Below, piece after piece: positions 25,564-35,398 of a DNA stretch of 64,000 nt. The notes beneath the pieces were generated by a model. It saw only the letters and a list, made by a program, of their open reading frames with translations. It was not told where the DNA came from and searched no databases. The translations under genes were made by a program, and so were the position numbers. The DNA is from Dermacoccus abyssi. Lineage in GTDB: Bacteria > Actinomycetota > Actinomycetes > Actinomycetales > Dermatophilaceae. Positions within the stretch are counted from its first letter, which is position 1; each line of letters begins with the position of its first letter. The stretch spans positions 1-64,000 of the forward strand of contig NZ_QWLM01000011.1 in the NCBI RefSeq assembly GCF_003515945.1, in the 5' to 3' direction.

Positions 25564-26430
25564 TCAGGCTTCGGCGCCCTCGTCCGCGAATTCAACCTCG
25601 CACTGGTCTAACATTCGCGCGAACATGCTATAGGCGCTGAGCATTTCCATCGCGTCCTGCTCCGACAGCTCCTGGCGCTCATGCGCCGCAACATTTCGCA
25701 CTGCCAAGTTCAAACCCTTGGCAAGCTGCTGGAGCGCGGGCCCGAGATCCTGCAAACCGGCCTTGAGTGACCTGGTCGTCCTTGCTGCGGGGTCACCTGG
25801 CGGGACGAGTTTCGGTCTTCCTGGTCGAGCCCCGACAGATGCGTTGAGAGTCTCTTGCCAAAAGACCGAGGCGTCAGCGTCCTGCCTACCCAGCCGCGTC
25901 TTCCAGTAGTGGGTCAGCGACTCAGCCCCCTCCGCTACAGCGACCCGATACTGATGGATTACCCATTGTGGCGCTGCCGCGCCCCATACGACTGGGTGCC
26001 ACAGAGCGGGGCTGAATGCAGGGAGACCCCCGGGGGTGTCAGCCTCAGCGTCATCCAACATAGCTTTAAGGCGCCCACGAACGTTGGCGACCGTCATCCT
26101 GACGTCCCTGGGCGTAAGCGGTGATTTCGGGGCTGTCATGAATGACCAATTGGCAATTGGATCCAGCGCGCCCATGCCTTGAACGACGATGTAACTACCC
26201 GTCACACTCGTGGCCACCGACGCCGCACCCGATTTCTCAGCGACCTCGAGTTCCAGCTTCGCTACCTCAACAGGGTCTTGGCCCTCCTTCGTCCAAGCCG
26301 TGGGAAAAATCCCCCGCGCGCCCATATGAGTCGCCTCAACTTGGGTCTCGGCCCAGGCCTCAAAGGCCTCAGAAAACTTGTCTACGGAAACCATGAGTCG
26401 TCGCAAATAATCAGCCGAGTAGGTGCTCAT
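25564..26430 (-). CDS. TIGR02391 (Ymh-like) family protein linked to type I restriction genes
   Basis: The 288-aa protein ends with the recognisable segment ALQQLAKGLNLAVRNVAAHE then QELSEQDAMEMLSAYSMFAR, typical of TIGR02391, a family often found inside restriction and defence loci. The R-N-x-x-x-H triplet recalls HEPN domains (R-x4-6-H), so an RNase-like or abortive function is conceivable. It overlaps the hsdR stop by 4 bp and is therefore the last gene of the hsd operon. GC content is visibly lower than in surrounding genes, which fits recent acquisition. Confidence 0.7.
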   Translation of the reverse strand: MSTYSADYLRRLMVSVDKFSEAFEAWAETQVEATHMGARGIFPTAWTKEGQDPVEVAKLELEVAEKSGAASVATSVTGSYIVVQGMGALDPIANWSFMTAPKSPLTPRDVRMTVANVRGRLKAMLDDAEADTPGGLPAFSPALWHPVVWGAAAPQWVIHQYRVAVAEGAESLTHYWKTRLGRQDADASVFWQETLNASVGARPGRPKLVPPGDPAARTTRSLKAGLQDLGPALQQLAKGLNLAVRNVAAHERQELSEQDAMEMLSAYSMFARMLDQCEVEFADEGAEA

Positions 26431-29400
26431 CGCGCGTCCTCCGCATACTTCGGGGCCAGGGTCTCCATCTGCTGCATGACTCTCACGATGGCTTCGGGCT
26501 GCTCGTCCGGCGGGTAGCCATACTTGCGCAGCAGTCGTCGAATGGTGGTGCGCAACTTCGCGCGCACGTCTTCACGCACCGTCCAGTCGATGCGCGTGTC
26601 GCGCCGCATGGCGGCCACCAGATCACGCGCGATCTGAGCGAGCACGTCGTCGCCCATGACGTCGACGGCGGCTTCGTTCTCGGCCACGACGTCGTAGAAC
26701 GCCAACTCGTCATGTTCCAGCGGTGGCGAGAACCTCTCACCGCGCCGCCCCTCGGCCGCGGCCTCCCTGGCCAGCTCGACGAGCTCGGCGATCATCTCGG
26801 CCGACGTCAGCTGCTGGTTCGTGTACTTGAACATCAGCTCCTTGACGCGCTCACTGAACAGTTTCGAGCGCACCTCGTTACCGGCCGTCGCCTCGCGCGC
26901 CTTTTCCAGCAGCTGGGCCTTCAACGCTTCGATGGCGAGCTGCGCCCGGTCGGGCTGGGCCGCCTCTTCGACCCATGACGGCGAGAGATCGGACAGCATC
27001 GGCAGGTCCAGCCCGGCCGCGCGATAGATGTCGACGACGCCCGTCGCCTCCGTCGAGTCGATGACGAGTTTGCCGAGCTGCAGGCGGATCTCCTCGGGGA
27101 TCGGTTCACCGTTCGCCACGCGCTCCGACGCGTCGAGTTTCGCGATCCACCCCCTCACTTCGTCGAAGAACCGCACCTGCGGGTGCGCCACCTCGACGCC
27201 CGGGGCGCCCGCAGCCAAGGCCCACGCCCGCGCGAGCTTCGCCGCGAGACCGCGGAACTCGTCGGCCAGCGGCCGCGCATCCGGGTCGTCGGCCACCTGA
27301 TTGCCTTGTGTCAGCGGCGAGCGCAGTGCGTTCACGACGGTCAGTGCCGCCGCGTGGTACGCGTGGTGCGTGCCGTCGTTGGCCAGCGCACGCCAGTCGA
27401 CGCCCGTCGACGCGACGAGGTCGTCCACCTTCGCGACCAGGTCGAAGACGATCTGGGCCGCCTCGTCGGATGTCTGCCCGACGACCTTGTCGCCCGCCGC
27501 CTCGGCATCGCGCGTGAACTCCGCCAGTGCCTTCGACAGGTTCTCCGCGAGCGGCGCGTACGCGACGAGCAGCCCGTCCTTCTTGCCCCGGTAGGTGCGG
27601 TTGACGCGCGCGAGCGTCTGCATGAGCAGCGCGCCCTTGAGCGCACGGTCGATGTAGAGGGTGTGCAACGCCGGCGCGTCGAACCCGGTGAGCATCATGT
27701 CCTTGACGATGACGATCTCGAGCGGGTCGTCGGCGTTCTTGAGGCGCTTCTTCACGGCGCTCACCGCGCTGGGGCGACGCAGGTGGCGGGCCACCTCCGG
27801 CGGGTCGTTGGGCGCGCCCGTGTAGACGACCTTGATGACGCCCTTGTCGTCGGCGTCATCATGCCACTCGGGGCGCAACGCGATGATCTTGGAGTAGAGG
27901 CGCGCCGCGATCGGGCGGGTGGCGCACACGATCATCGCCTTGCCTGGGCCGCCGATGAACGGCGCCATCAGCTCGCGGCGCGTCTCCCAGTGCGCGACGA
28001 AGTCGGCGGCCAGGGTCTCGAGACGTTCGTCGGAGCCGTAGATCGTGTCGAGCTTCGCGATGCTCTGCTGGATGCGCCTCCTGTCGGCGTCATCGAGACC
28101 GGCGGACAGCTCTTCGGCCTGTTCGTCCAGCTCTTCGTCGCCCAGGTCGTCGACGCGGGCGAGGTTGATGAGGCGCTGTTCGAACGCGACGGGCACCGTC
28201 GCCCCGTCCGCGACGGCGCGGTGCAGGTCGTAGACGTCGATGTCGTCGCCGAACACCTGGCGCGTGTCACGTTCACCATCGGCGATGGGCGTGCCGGTGA
28301 ACGCGATGAGCGTCGCGTTCGGCAACGCGCCCTTGAGGTGGCGCGCGTAGCCGTTGATGCTGCCGTAGTGGCTGCGGTGCGCCTCGTCGGCCATGACGAT
28401 GATGTTGCGCCGATCCGACAGCATTGGATGATCGGAGCCCGACTTCTTCTCGTCGTCGGTGAGCCCGAACTTCTGCAGCGTCGTGAAGTAGATGCCGCCC
28501 GTCAGCTGCTCACTGAGCAGGCGCCGCAGCTCGTCGCGCGAGGCCACCTGCTTCGGTTCCTCCGGCAGCAGGGCGCTCACCCGGAACCCGTCGAAGAGCT
28601 GGGTGTCGAGTTCTTGACGGTCGGTGATGACGACGACCGTCGGGTTCGCGAGGCGCTGGTGGCGCATCACCTTGGCCGTGTAGAGCTCCATCTCCATCGA
28701 CTTGCCGGAGCCCTGCGTGTGCCAGACGACGCCGGCGCGGCCGTCACTTTCGACGGCGTTGATGGTGGACGCGACGGCTTTCGTCACGGCGAAGTACTGG
28801 TGGGGTTTGGCGATGCGCTTGCCGAGGCCTTCTTCGGATTGATCGAACGCGATGAAGTCGCGCATGATCTGCCCGAACCGGTCGATGTTGAACAGGCCCG
28901 TCAGCGTGAGGTCGAGTTCGGTCGTCGCCTCCCCGTCGAGGTCGGTCTCACCGAACTCCATGAGGTGGCCCTCTTCGTCGACGTTCCACGGCGCGAAGTG
29001 GTTGTACGGCGTCCACGGAGTACCGTACTTCGCGCTGATGCCGTCGCTCGCGACAACGAACGCGCAGAACCGGAACGCCATCGGAAACTCGCGCAGGTAC
29101 GTCTGCAACTGGTCGTAGGCGCCCTCCACCGTAGCGTTCTTCGCGGCGGCCTGCTTGAGTTCGACGATGACGAGCGGCAGGCCGTTGACGTAGAGGACGA
29201 CGTCGAAGCGACGCTCGCGCTCACGGCTGCGGATGGTCACCTGCTGCACCGCGAGGTAGGCGTTCTTCGAGACGTCGCCGTGAGCCATGAAGTGGATCGT
29301 CGGGCTCTGCTCGCGGCCCTCGTCGTCGACGTACGTGATGCCCGCGTAACCGCGGATGAGGATGTCGTGCAGGCGCTTGTTCTCCGCCAGCGCGTCCTGC

Positions 29401-29630
29401 GACTGTGGCGCGAGTACCTCCGCCTTCGCCTGCTGCAGGTACTCCTCAGGCACCCCGGGGTTGAGGTCGCGCAGCTTCTGACTCAGCGTGCCGTGCAGGA
29501 CGATGTCGGCCCACGACTCGCGCTCCTTCGAGCCGGGTGCCAGCTCCTTGCCGTGCTTCGGCTGCCACTCCAACTCGCCGAGCTGATCGAGCACGAGCTG
29601 CTCCCAATCGGCCTCAGTCATGACCGGCAC
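26427..29630 (-). CDS. hsdR: Type I restriction enzyme, R (endonuclease/translocase) subunit
   Basis: The 1067-aa subunit cuts DNA after ATP-driven translocation. The N-terminal nuclease has Asp143 and Glu157-x-Lys159 in RFDVVLYVNGLPLVIVELKQ. The motor has Walker A TQGSGKS (305-311), DEAH (415-418) and a helicase domain with TLARVNRTYRGKKDGLLVAY. Length and domain order are normal. The ATG at 29621 (MTEADWEQL) and GTG at 29630 are both possible starts. The upstream hsdS stop lies at 29631, and the TIGR02391 gene overlaps the 3' end. All catalytic motifs are intact, so the system is probably active. Confidence 0.95.
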   Translation of the reverse strand: MPVMTEADWEQLVLDQLGELEWQPKHGKELAPGSKERESWADIVLHGTLSQKLRDLNPGVPEEYLQQAKAEVLAPQSQDALAENKRLHDILIRGYAGITYVDDEGREQSPTIHFMAHGDVSKNAYLAVQQVTIRSRERERRFDVVLYVNGLPLVIVELKQAAAKNATVEGAYDQLQTYLREFPMAFRFCAFVVASDGISAKYGTPWTPYNHFAPWNVDEEGHLMEFGETDLDGEATTELDLTLTGLFNIDRFGQIMRDFIAFDQSEEGLGKRIAKPHQYFAVTKAVASTINAVESDGRAGVVWHTQGSGKSMEMELYTAKVMRHQRLANPTVVVITDRQELDTQLFDGFRVSALLPEEPKQVASRDELRRLLSEQLTGGIYFTTLQKFGLTDDEKKSGSDHPMLSDRRNIIVMADEAHRSHYGSINGYARHLKGALPNATLIAFTGTPIADGERDTRQVFGDDIDVYDLHRAVADGATVPVAFEQRLINLARVDDLGDEELDEQAEELSAGLDDADRRRIQQSIAKLDTIYGSDERLETLAADFVAHWETRRELMAPFIGGPGKAMIVCATRPIAARLYSKIIALRPEWHDDADDKGVIKVVYTGAPNDPPEVARHLRRPSAVSAVKKRLKNADDPLEIVIVKDMMLTGFDAPALHTLYIDRALKGALLMQTLARVNRTYRGKKDGLLVAYAPLAENLSKALAEFTRDAEAAGDKVVGQTSDEAAQIVFDLVAKVDDLVASTGVDWRALANDGTHHAYHAAALTVVNALRSPLTQGNQVADDPDARPLADEFRGLAAKLARAWALAAGAPGVEVAHPQVRFFDEVRGWIAKLDASERVANGEPIPEEIRLQLGKLVIDSTEATGVVDIYRAAGLDLPMLSDLSPSWVEEAAQPDRAQLAIEALKAQLLEKAREATAGNEVRSKLFSERVKELMFKYTNQQLTSAEMIAELVELAREAAAEGRRGERFSPPLEHDELAFYDVVAENEAAVDVMGDDVLAQIARDLVAAMRRDTRIDWTVREDVRAKLRTTIRRLLRKYGYPPDEQPEAIVRVMQQMETLAPKYAEDAR

Positions 29631-30740
29631 TCACACCACCCCTTCCACACGCTTCTCCGCATCCCTGACGGTGATCTTGCCCGACATGAGCAGCGGCAAC
29701 AGCTCATCACGGGTTTTCGCCAAGACCCGGTTCTCGTCGCGGGCTGCGCCCAGACGCGCGATGAGGGGCTCGGCGAAGGCACCGAACTCGACAGCCCTCA
29801 GGTCGCCGGGCCATGCAGCCTCGTATGAGACAAGGTCTGGGGCTTGAACTCGCTGACGCCCGGACGTGCCGGTGCGATGCTGAGCCGCGAACGAACGGAA
29901 GTCCGCCGTAGCCGTGACGACGAACGGGATCGCTGCGGACACACCCTCACGGGCACGGAAGACGATGTACTCCGTTGAGCCGTAGCCGACCTCACCGTCG
30001 TCCAAGAAGTCGACGTAACCGTGCTTGCGGTTCTCGAAGCAGGGCGTGATGCGGGCAAACAACGTGTCACCGTTCTGGAAGCGCGCGCCCCCCTGCGGCG
30101 GCCGTTCACCCCACTCTTCGACGAGCAGGCCGTTCTCCGGCAGGTTCTTCATGTCGAGATACGGCGCCGTCCCATCCTTGACGGCCGGAACCTTCGGGTT
30201 CGTCTCGACGAACGTGCTCCACTCCCGCGTTTCCTCTGCGTCGCTCACAAGGCGCGACCACTGCGCAAGGATGAGTTCACGCCCCGTCTGTGCGGCGCGA
30301 CGGTTGGCGGCGATCTTGTCGTCCAGCGCCCCCAGCACCTCGGCGATCTTCTGTTGTTGACGCTTGGGAGGCAGACTAATTTCCAAGTCATTCAAGTCGT
30401 CCCGCCGCAAGGAGGGAACACCCGAGCCGGATGACAAGCCCCGGAAGTCCACTGTGTGCAGCCAGTAATACAGCCATCGTTTATCCACCTCAGCCCCAGG
30501 CGCCGCCCAGTAGGTCGTGTCGATGGGATAAGCGTTGCTGGGCACCCAGTAGATCGCCCCGATGGAGCCCTTACGGGCGAGCACAAGAACCGGACCCACC
30601 ACACACGCTTCACTGTGTCTTCCGACGAGTCCACCGCTACCAAAGACTGGCACCGGCCCCTCAACTCGCGCGGACGCAGGCAAACCCTGCCCATATCTGA
30701 AGTCAACGACGTCGCCCAGTCGAGCTTTCGTCTGAATCAC
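29631..30740 (-). CDS. hsdS: Type I restriction enzyme, S (specificity) subunit
   Basis: The 369-aa subunit has two target-recognition domains. The first ends in the conserved spacer helix PKRQQQKIAEVLGALDDKIA (about 125-145). The second runs from PKVPAVKDGTAPYLDMKNLP to the second conserved helix near LAKTRDELLPLLMSGKITV. Together they define a bipartite DNA target that cannot be predicted here. At 369 aa it is slightly short but has both halves. It overlaps hsdM by 4 bp. Confidence 0.92.
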   Translation of the reverse strand: MIQTKARLGDVVDFRYGQGLPASARVEGPVPVFGSGGLVGRHSEACVVGPVLVLARKGSIGAIYWVPSNAYPIDTTYWAAPGAEVDKRWLYYWLHTVDFRGLSSGSGVPSLRRDDLNDLEISLPPKRQQQKIAEVLGALDDKIAANRRAAQTGRELILAQWSRLVSDAEETREWSTFVETNPKVPAVKDGTAPYLDMKNLPENGLLVEEWGERPPQGGARFQNGDTLFARITPCFENRKHGYVDFLDDGEVGYGSTEYIVFRAREGVSAAIPFVVTATADFRSFAAQHRTGTSGRQRVQAPDLVSYEAAWPGDLRAVEFGAFAEPLIARLGAARDENRVLAKTRDELLPLLMSGKITVRDAEKRVEGVV

Positions 30741-32347
30741 GCGAGCCTCCCCAGCTCCTCGCGCACGACTGCATCGAGGCGCGCCGATGCGTCGAGTGCG
30801 GCGGTCAGTTCCGTCGTCAGGCGGGCGATCTTTTCGTCGATGGGCTCTGAATCCTCCTCGGCCGCCGCGGCACCCACGTACCGGCCGGGCGTCAACGCGT
30901 AGTCGGCGGCGCGGATCTCGTCGAGTGTCGCGCTCTTGCAGAAGCCGGGCACGTCCTCGTACTCGCCGTCTGCCGATGCGCGGCCGCGCCAGGTGCGGAA
31001 CGTGTTCGCGATGCGCGCGATGTCGTCATCGGAGAACGTGCGCTCCACCCGGTCGACCATGTGGCCGACCTCGCGGGCATCAATGAACAGCACCTGCTTG
31101 CGACGATCGTTCGCGCCTGCAGTACCGGCCTTCTTGTCCTTCGCGAAGAACCACACGCACACCGGAATGGCCGTACCGCGGAAGAGGTTGCCGGGCATCG
31201 CGATCATGCACGAGACGACGTCGTCCTCGAGCATCGCCTTGCGGATGTCGCCCTCGCCGCCGCTGTTCGACGCCATCGTGCCGTTCGCCATGACGACGGC
31301 CGCCTCACCGTGCGGCGCAAGCTTGCTCAGGATGTGCTGCATCCACCCGTAGTTCGCGTTGCGCGCGGGCGGCACCCCGTACTTCCAGCGGGCGTCCTCG
31401 GTGTTGCGTGTCCAGTCCTTCTGGTTGAACGGCGGGTTCGCCATCGCGTAGTCGGCGACGACACCGGGGTGGATGTCGCGCGCGAACGTGTCACCCCACC
31501 GCGGGCCAAGGCCCTGGGAGTCGATGCCGTGGATGGCGAGGTTCATCTTCGCCAGGCGCCACGTCTCCTCGATGCTCTCCTGGCCGTAGACGACGATCGC
31601 GTCGCGATCCTCCTTGTGCCGCTCGAGGAACTTCTCAGCCTGCACGAACATGCCGCCCGAGCCGCACGCCGGGTCGTACACGCGCCCGGAGTGCGGTTCG
31701 AGAATTTCGACGAGCGTGCGCACGAGCACCGGCGGGGTGAAGAACTCGCCGCCGCGCTTGCCCTCCGCCTTCGCGAACTTCTCGAGGAAGTACTCGTACA
31801 CCTCACCGAGCAGGTCGCGTGCCTTCGTCGCGCCCTCGCCGGTGAAGCGCACCGAGTTGAACAGGTCGATCAGTTCGCCGAGGCGACGCTGGTCGATGTT
31901 GTCGCGCCCGAAGATCGTCGGCAGCGTGCCCTGCAGCGACTCGTTCTGCTTCATCAGCGTCGCCATCGCCTCGTCGATGAGCTTGCCGACGCTCTTGCTC
32001 TCCTGCCCGCCCGCAGCCTCCATGCCCTTGGCGTGACGTGCGATGAAGCTCCAGCGCGCGTTCGTCGGCACCCAAAACACGCCGTTGCCGACGTATTCGT
32101 CGGGGTCTTCGAGCGTGTCGCTGACGAAGTTCTCCGCCTCACCCGCCAGCTCCTCACGGATCTGCTCGCGGCGCTCCTCGAACGCATCCGAGACGTACTT
32201 GAGGAAGACGATGCCGAGCACGACATCCTTGTACTGGCTCGCGCTCATCGAGCCGCGCAGCTTGTCCGCGGCCTTCCACAGCGTGTCGTGCAGTTCCTTC
32301 TTCGAGGACGTCGCCATCGCGGCGGCCTTGGCCTTGGGTGGGGTCAC
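30737..32347 (-). CDS. hsdM: Type I restriction enzyme, M (N6-adenine methylase) subunit
   Basis: The 536-aa subunit has the N-terminal HsdM helical domain (LWKAADKLRGSMSASQYKDV), SAM motif I DPACGSGGMFVQ near 226 and catalytic NPPF near 303. It methylates adenine in the HsdS-defined site and with HsdS protects host DNA. The GTG at 32347 is chosen because AAGGAG lies 8 bp upstream. The ATG at 32317 (MATSSKKEL) is an alternative, and the longer frame to 32374 lacks support. The order hsdM-hsdS-hsdR-TIGR02391 is one operon. Confidence 0.94.
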   Translation of the reverse strand: MTPPKAKAAAMATSSKKELHDTLWKAADKLRGSMSASQYKDVVLGIVFLKYVSDAFEERREQIREELAGEAENFVSDTLEDPDEYVGNGVFWVPTNARWSFIARHAKGMEAAGGQESKSVGKLIDEAMATLMKQNESLQGTLPTIFGRDNIDQRRLGELIDLFNSVRFTGEGATKARDLLGEVYEYFLEKFAKAEGKRGGEFFTPPVLVRTLVEILEPHSGRVYDPACGSGGMFVQAEKFLERHKEDRDAIVVYGQESIEETWRLAKMNLAIHGIDSQGLGPRWGDTFARDIHPGVVADYAMANPPFNQKDWTRNTEDARWKYGVPPARNANYGWMQHILSKLAPHGEAAVVMANGTMASNSGGEGDIRKAMLEDDVVSCMIAMPGNLFRGTAIPVCVWFFAKDKKAGTAGANDRRKQVLFIDAREVGHMVDRVERTFSDDDIARIANTFRTWRGRASADGEYEDVPGFCKSATLDEIRAADYALTPGRYVGAAAAEEDSEPIDEKIARLTTELTAALDASARLDAVVREELGRLA

Positions 32348-32400
32348 GGGGTCTCTCCTTGAGATGGCTGGCAACAGTGCCAGTTTGATGATGGGGGGGG

Positions 32401-32868
32401 TTAGTTACGGGTCGGTGAAGGCAACGGGGCCGTGAAACAGTACGATTCGGGCACCACAGAACCTTCACTCACCAACGGGCCGGAATCAGCCGAATGAAGC
32501 CCGTCGCGGATGAGGCCCTCAACGCGCTGGTGGGAGTAGCAATAGCTAGGCGGCGTTTGCGGTATGGATGGTGGTTCAGGTGCCGATACTGACGCGAATC
32601 CCGCCCACACGATCCCGAAGCTGCACAGGGTGACGAGAGTCTTGATCTGCCGCGATGCTCCAAGGGTGAAGTGTTCGGGGACATCGGCGGCGGCATTGCG
32701 AGCAGCCATCCATGCACCAGGAAGGGTTGCCAAGGCGCCCACACCAAGCACGCCTAGGACAGATAGAACGGTTGCCCGAGGAACATTGCCCTCGCCCCAT
32801 TCACTCGCCCCCCGCGATGAGAAGAAGAAGCAGCAAGGCAGCCCCGACAACGATGGGTGCGCGAACAC
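32401..32868 (-). CDS. Small membrane protein, unknown family
   Basis: The frame encodes up to 155 residues with two probable membrane helices (ATVLSVLGVLGVGALATLPG and IKTLVTLCSFGIVWAGFAS) and a polar tail rich in Ser and Pro. The start is uncertain: the ATG at 32868 overlaps the upstream gene by 68 bp, and no better in-frame start lies before the first helix. Base composition is lower in GC than the neighbourhood. It lies between hsdM and the next membrane gene on the same strand. Function is unknown. Confidence 0.45.
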   Translation of the reverse strand: MFAHPSLSGLPCCFFFSSRGASEWGEGNVPRATVLSVLGVLGVGALATLPGAWMAARNAAADVPEHFTLGASRQIKTLVTLCSFGIVWAGFASVSAPEPPSIPQTPPSYCYSHQRVEGLIRDGLHSADSGPLVSEGSVVPESYCFTAPLPSPTRN

Positions 32869-33163
32869 CCTCCCGCCACTCCTTCAAAACTTCCCCCGGC
32901 GTGGGGTGCGGTGAAGCGCTCCAAAACCGCTCGGTTCGCACCAGGCGCCAGGTGACGATGCACATCGGTAACAAGGTGCCTACCGCGATGAGGCAGCTCA
33001 AAGCACCGTCGTTCATTCGACCGCCATGAAAATGGAGTCGCCATAAGTAACCGACGCTCATCGAAGCGAACATCAGCATCGCAATTGTGATGGCCACCAG
33101 AACACAGCCTGCGACGATGCCATCCGACGTAGTGAACTCCTCACGAACTTTCACTCTCGACAT
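32801..33163 (-). CDS. Three-helix membrane protein, unknown family
   Basis: The 120-aa protein has three probable membrane helices: IVAGCVLVAITIAMLMFASM, ALSCLIAVGTLLPMCIVTW and APIVVGAALLLLLLIAG. A short basic N-terminus (MSRVKVREEF) suggests a cytosolic start. It overlaps the large HTH/methylase-like gene by 13 bp, so translation is probably coupled. Membrane partners next to a DNA-binding protein occur in several phage-defence systems, but nothing more specific can be read here. Confidence 0.6.
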   Translation of the reverse strand: MSRVKVREEFTTSDGIVAGCVLVAITIAMLMFASMSVGYLWRLHFHGGRMNDGALSCLIAVGTLLPMCIVTWRLVRTERFWSASPHPTPGEVLKEWREGVRAPIVVGAALLLLLLIAGGE

Positions 33164-35271
33164 CGTCTGGACTCCTCGTTCCGGGTCGTCACTGCTTCCT
33201 GTTGCATGTCATGCATACGAGTCGGGGTCGCAACCTCGGCGTGCAGGACGCCTTCTGCGATGCCGGTGAGCACCGTCGTCTCGTAGGCGTCGAGCGCTGT
33301 GAGCTGGTCGCGCAAGGCCCGTCGCCGCACGGCCACCGTCGTCGCGACACGCTGCGCTGCGTCAGCCTGCTCGGCCGGCGTGAGATGCAGGTGCCAACCG
33401 GCGGTGTCGACGCCGCGCTGAGCATTGATGTCGAGGACGGCCTGCGCCGAGATCAGGCGCAAACCGTCGAGCGCGCCACTTCGAGGTCGCAGGATGCGTG
33501 CCGGTGTCTGCACGACACGTCCGCCCCGCTCGTCGACGATCGCGGCCGGCCGCTCAACGGCGACGAATACGACGTCCCCAGGTTCGGTGTAGCGCACCTG
33601 CGGCACGACACGCTCGACCTCGAGACGATCCACGCGCCGCGCACCGACCGCGCGCAGGCCCCGCACCTCGTCAGCACCGATGACGTCGACGAGCGCGCCT
33701 CGCGTCGCCGCGATGATCTCGTCCGGCACGCGGTGGCCGCGACGCACGCTCGCCCACGTGCTGAGGATGTCAGCCCAGGTCTTGGGCGCCTGGGCGGCAA
33801 CCAACCCCGCGGAGACGAGGTCGACGCCCGGCGCCAACGGGGCGCCGGCGCGGCTCTCGTGACCCCACGCCTGGGCGAGCACCTCACCGCCGTCACGCGG
33901 CTCGCGCACGCCGGGCGGAATGACGAGCGACGACTCGTCGAGCAGGTTGCACGTCGCGCGATGACGCGCCCGCAAGAACGCGTGCGTCGCGCGATCACCC
34001 GAACAGGCGGCGGCGACATCAGCAGCAAGAGCATCGCACTCACCAGGGCCGAACGCGTGGTTCGCGTGGTCGCCATACGTCGTGAAAGCCGGGCGCGTGT
34101 CGTCAGTGTTCGGGGCCAGTGCCCACAGTGCGAGGCGGCGGCGACCCGTCGCGCGCAGCATCCCCTTCGGCAGCGTGGCGACGTAGCGTAGCGGCAGCGT
34201 GTAATCCGGTGCGAGGCCGGCTCGCTGCTCCTGACGATGACGTGACACCGCCCGCTGGGCCTGGCTGATGTTGAAGCACTCGCGGCGGGCTTCGTCGAGG
34301 TTCGATCCCTCGCCGAGGGTGCCGACGAGAAGATCGGCGGGGGCGAGGACGAGGGCCACGTCGCGATCTGCAAGGTCATGGGAGACGGCACGAACCTTCT
34401 CGAACAGCGTGATGGCAGCATGCGCGTCGGCGCGGTTCTCGACGATGACGTGGAGGTTGTCGCCTGCGTCAGTGCCCGTCGTCTCGATCCCGCTCGCGGC
34501 GAAGGCGCGTAGAGCCAGGCGTGACGCAGCCGAGGCCCGGGCCGGTGGCACCTCCGCGCCTTTCTCGCGCACACTCAGCCCGGCGTTGAGCAGCATGGTG
34601 CCCTGGCCGAGGGATGACGTTCCGTCGGCGGGGATGTCCGCCGCGACCTGCGTCAGCAGCGCCAGCGCGCCCTGTCCGTGAAGGACGACGTGATGGTCGG
34701 GCGTCGCCACCGCACGCAGCAGCGACGTGAACATCGCGGCGGCGTCGACCGTGAGCGAGTGCTCCGCGAAGGCTTCGCCCGGTGCGTGCTCCGCCGCGAC
34801 GAGCCGCCACAGCACGCGTTCACCGCCGTAGCCGGCTTCAGCGAGGGTGTCGACGTCGGCGACGAGGGCTGCGTCGTCGAGAGCCGCGAGCGTCTCGCGC
34901 GTCGGGAGCAACGCCGGCAGCTGCGCGTCCAGAATGGCGTCGAGCGCCGTCTCCGCGTCGAGGTCGGCGAGGAGTTCGCCGGTGAGGGCCTGCAGGAGCA
35001 GCAGACCCGACGCGGCGTCGAGATGCTCACGGATCGTCGCGAAACGAGAGGAATGCAGCGCCGCATCGACCGCCGCGTCCGGGTTGTTGCCGCGGCCCGT
35101 ACGAGTGAGCCATTCGCCGACCGCGTCGGCGCTGAACGTGAGCGAGCGCGCGTCAACAGGGGCGGGAAACCCACCCTCGGTCGTGGGGTAGCGCGATCGC
35201 CACATCGACACGACGGCTCGTCGGACGCCCGCCAGGTCGGCCACCTGCTGCATCGTCAGGGTGTCAGGCAT
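33151..35271 (-). CDS. HTH protein with degenerate N6-DNA-methylase domain
   Basis: Residues 5-30 (LTMQQVADLAGVRRAVVSMW) look like a helix-turn-helix. Residues about 165-330 align by pattern with N6-adenine methylases. SLTVDAAAMFTSLLRAV matches the region before motif I, but motif I is VVLHGQGALALL (195-206) instead of a DPxCGxG form, and the catalytic NPPF/NPPY position reads LAPADLL (about 309-315). SAM binding and catalysis are therefore probably lost. The C-terminal 300 residues resemble specificity or coupler regions of methylases. This 706-aa protein may sense DNA rather than modify it. It lies upstream of two membrane proteins and then the hsd operon. Confidence 0.55.
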   Translation of the reverse strand: MPDTLTMQQVADLAGVRRAVVSMWRSRYPTTEGGFPAPVDARSLTFSADAVGEWLTRTGRGNNPDAAVDAALHSSRFATIREHLDAASGLLLLQALTGELLADLDAETALDAILDAQLPALLPTRETLAALDDAALVADVDTLAEAGYGGERVLWRLVAAEHAPGEAFAEHSLTVDAAAMFTSLLRAVATPDHHVVLHGQGALALLTQVAADIPADGTSSLGQGTMLLNAGLSVREKGAEVPPARASAASRLALRAFAASGIETTGTDAGDNLHVIVENRADAHAAITLFEKVRAVSHDLADRDVALVLAPADLLVGTLGEGSNLDEARRECFNISQAQRAVSRHRQEQRAGLAPDYTLPLRYVATLPKGMLRATGRRRLALWALAPNTDDTRPAFTTYGDHANHAFGPGECDALAADVAAACSGDRATHAFLRARHRATCNLLDESSLVIPPGVREPRDGGEVLAQAWGHESRAGAPLAPGVDLVSAGLVAAQAPKTWADILSTWASVRRGHRVPDEIIAATRGALVDVIGADEVRGLRAVGARRVDRLEVERVVPQVRYTEPGDVVFVAVERPAAIVDERGGRVVQTPARILRPRSGALDGLRLISAQAVLDINAQRGVDTAGWHLHLTPAEQADAAQRVATTVAVRRRALRDQLTALDAYETTVLTGIAEGVLHAEVATPTRMHDMQQEAVTTRNEESRRCRE

Positions 35272-35398
35272 CGATGGCTCCTCTCGTGGGTCTCAGGCGG
35301 TTCTCCGGGGGCTGGTGGCGACAGCTGACCGACGCGGCGGCTGCGGTCGCCCCTCGGCACAGACTCTACGGGGCTGATCTCGCTCTCATATGAAGTGT

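Noticed and set aside
27183-29828. 881-codon open frame on the plus strand opposite hsdR
   Set aside because: Same reason: low-complexity translation and no start signal, while hsdR carries all expected motifs.
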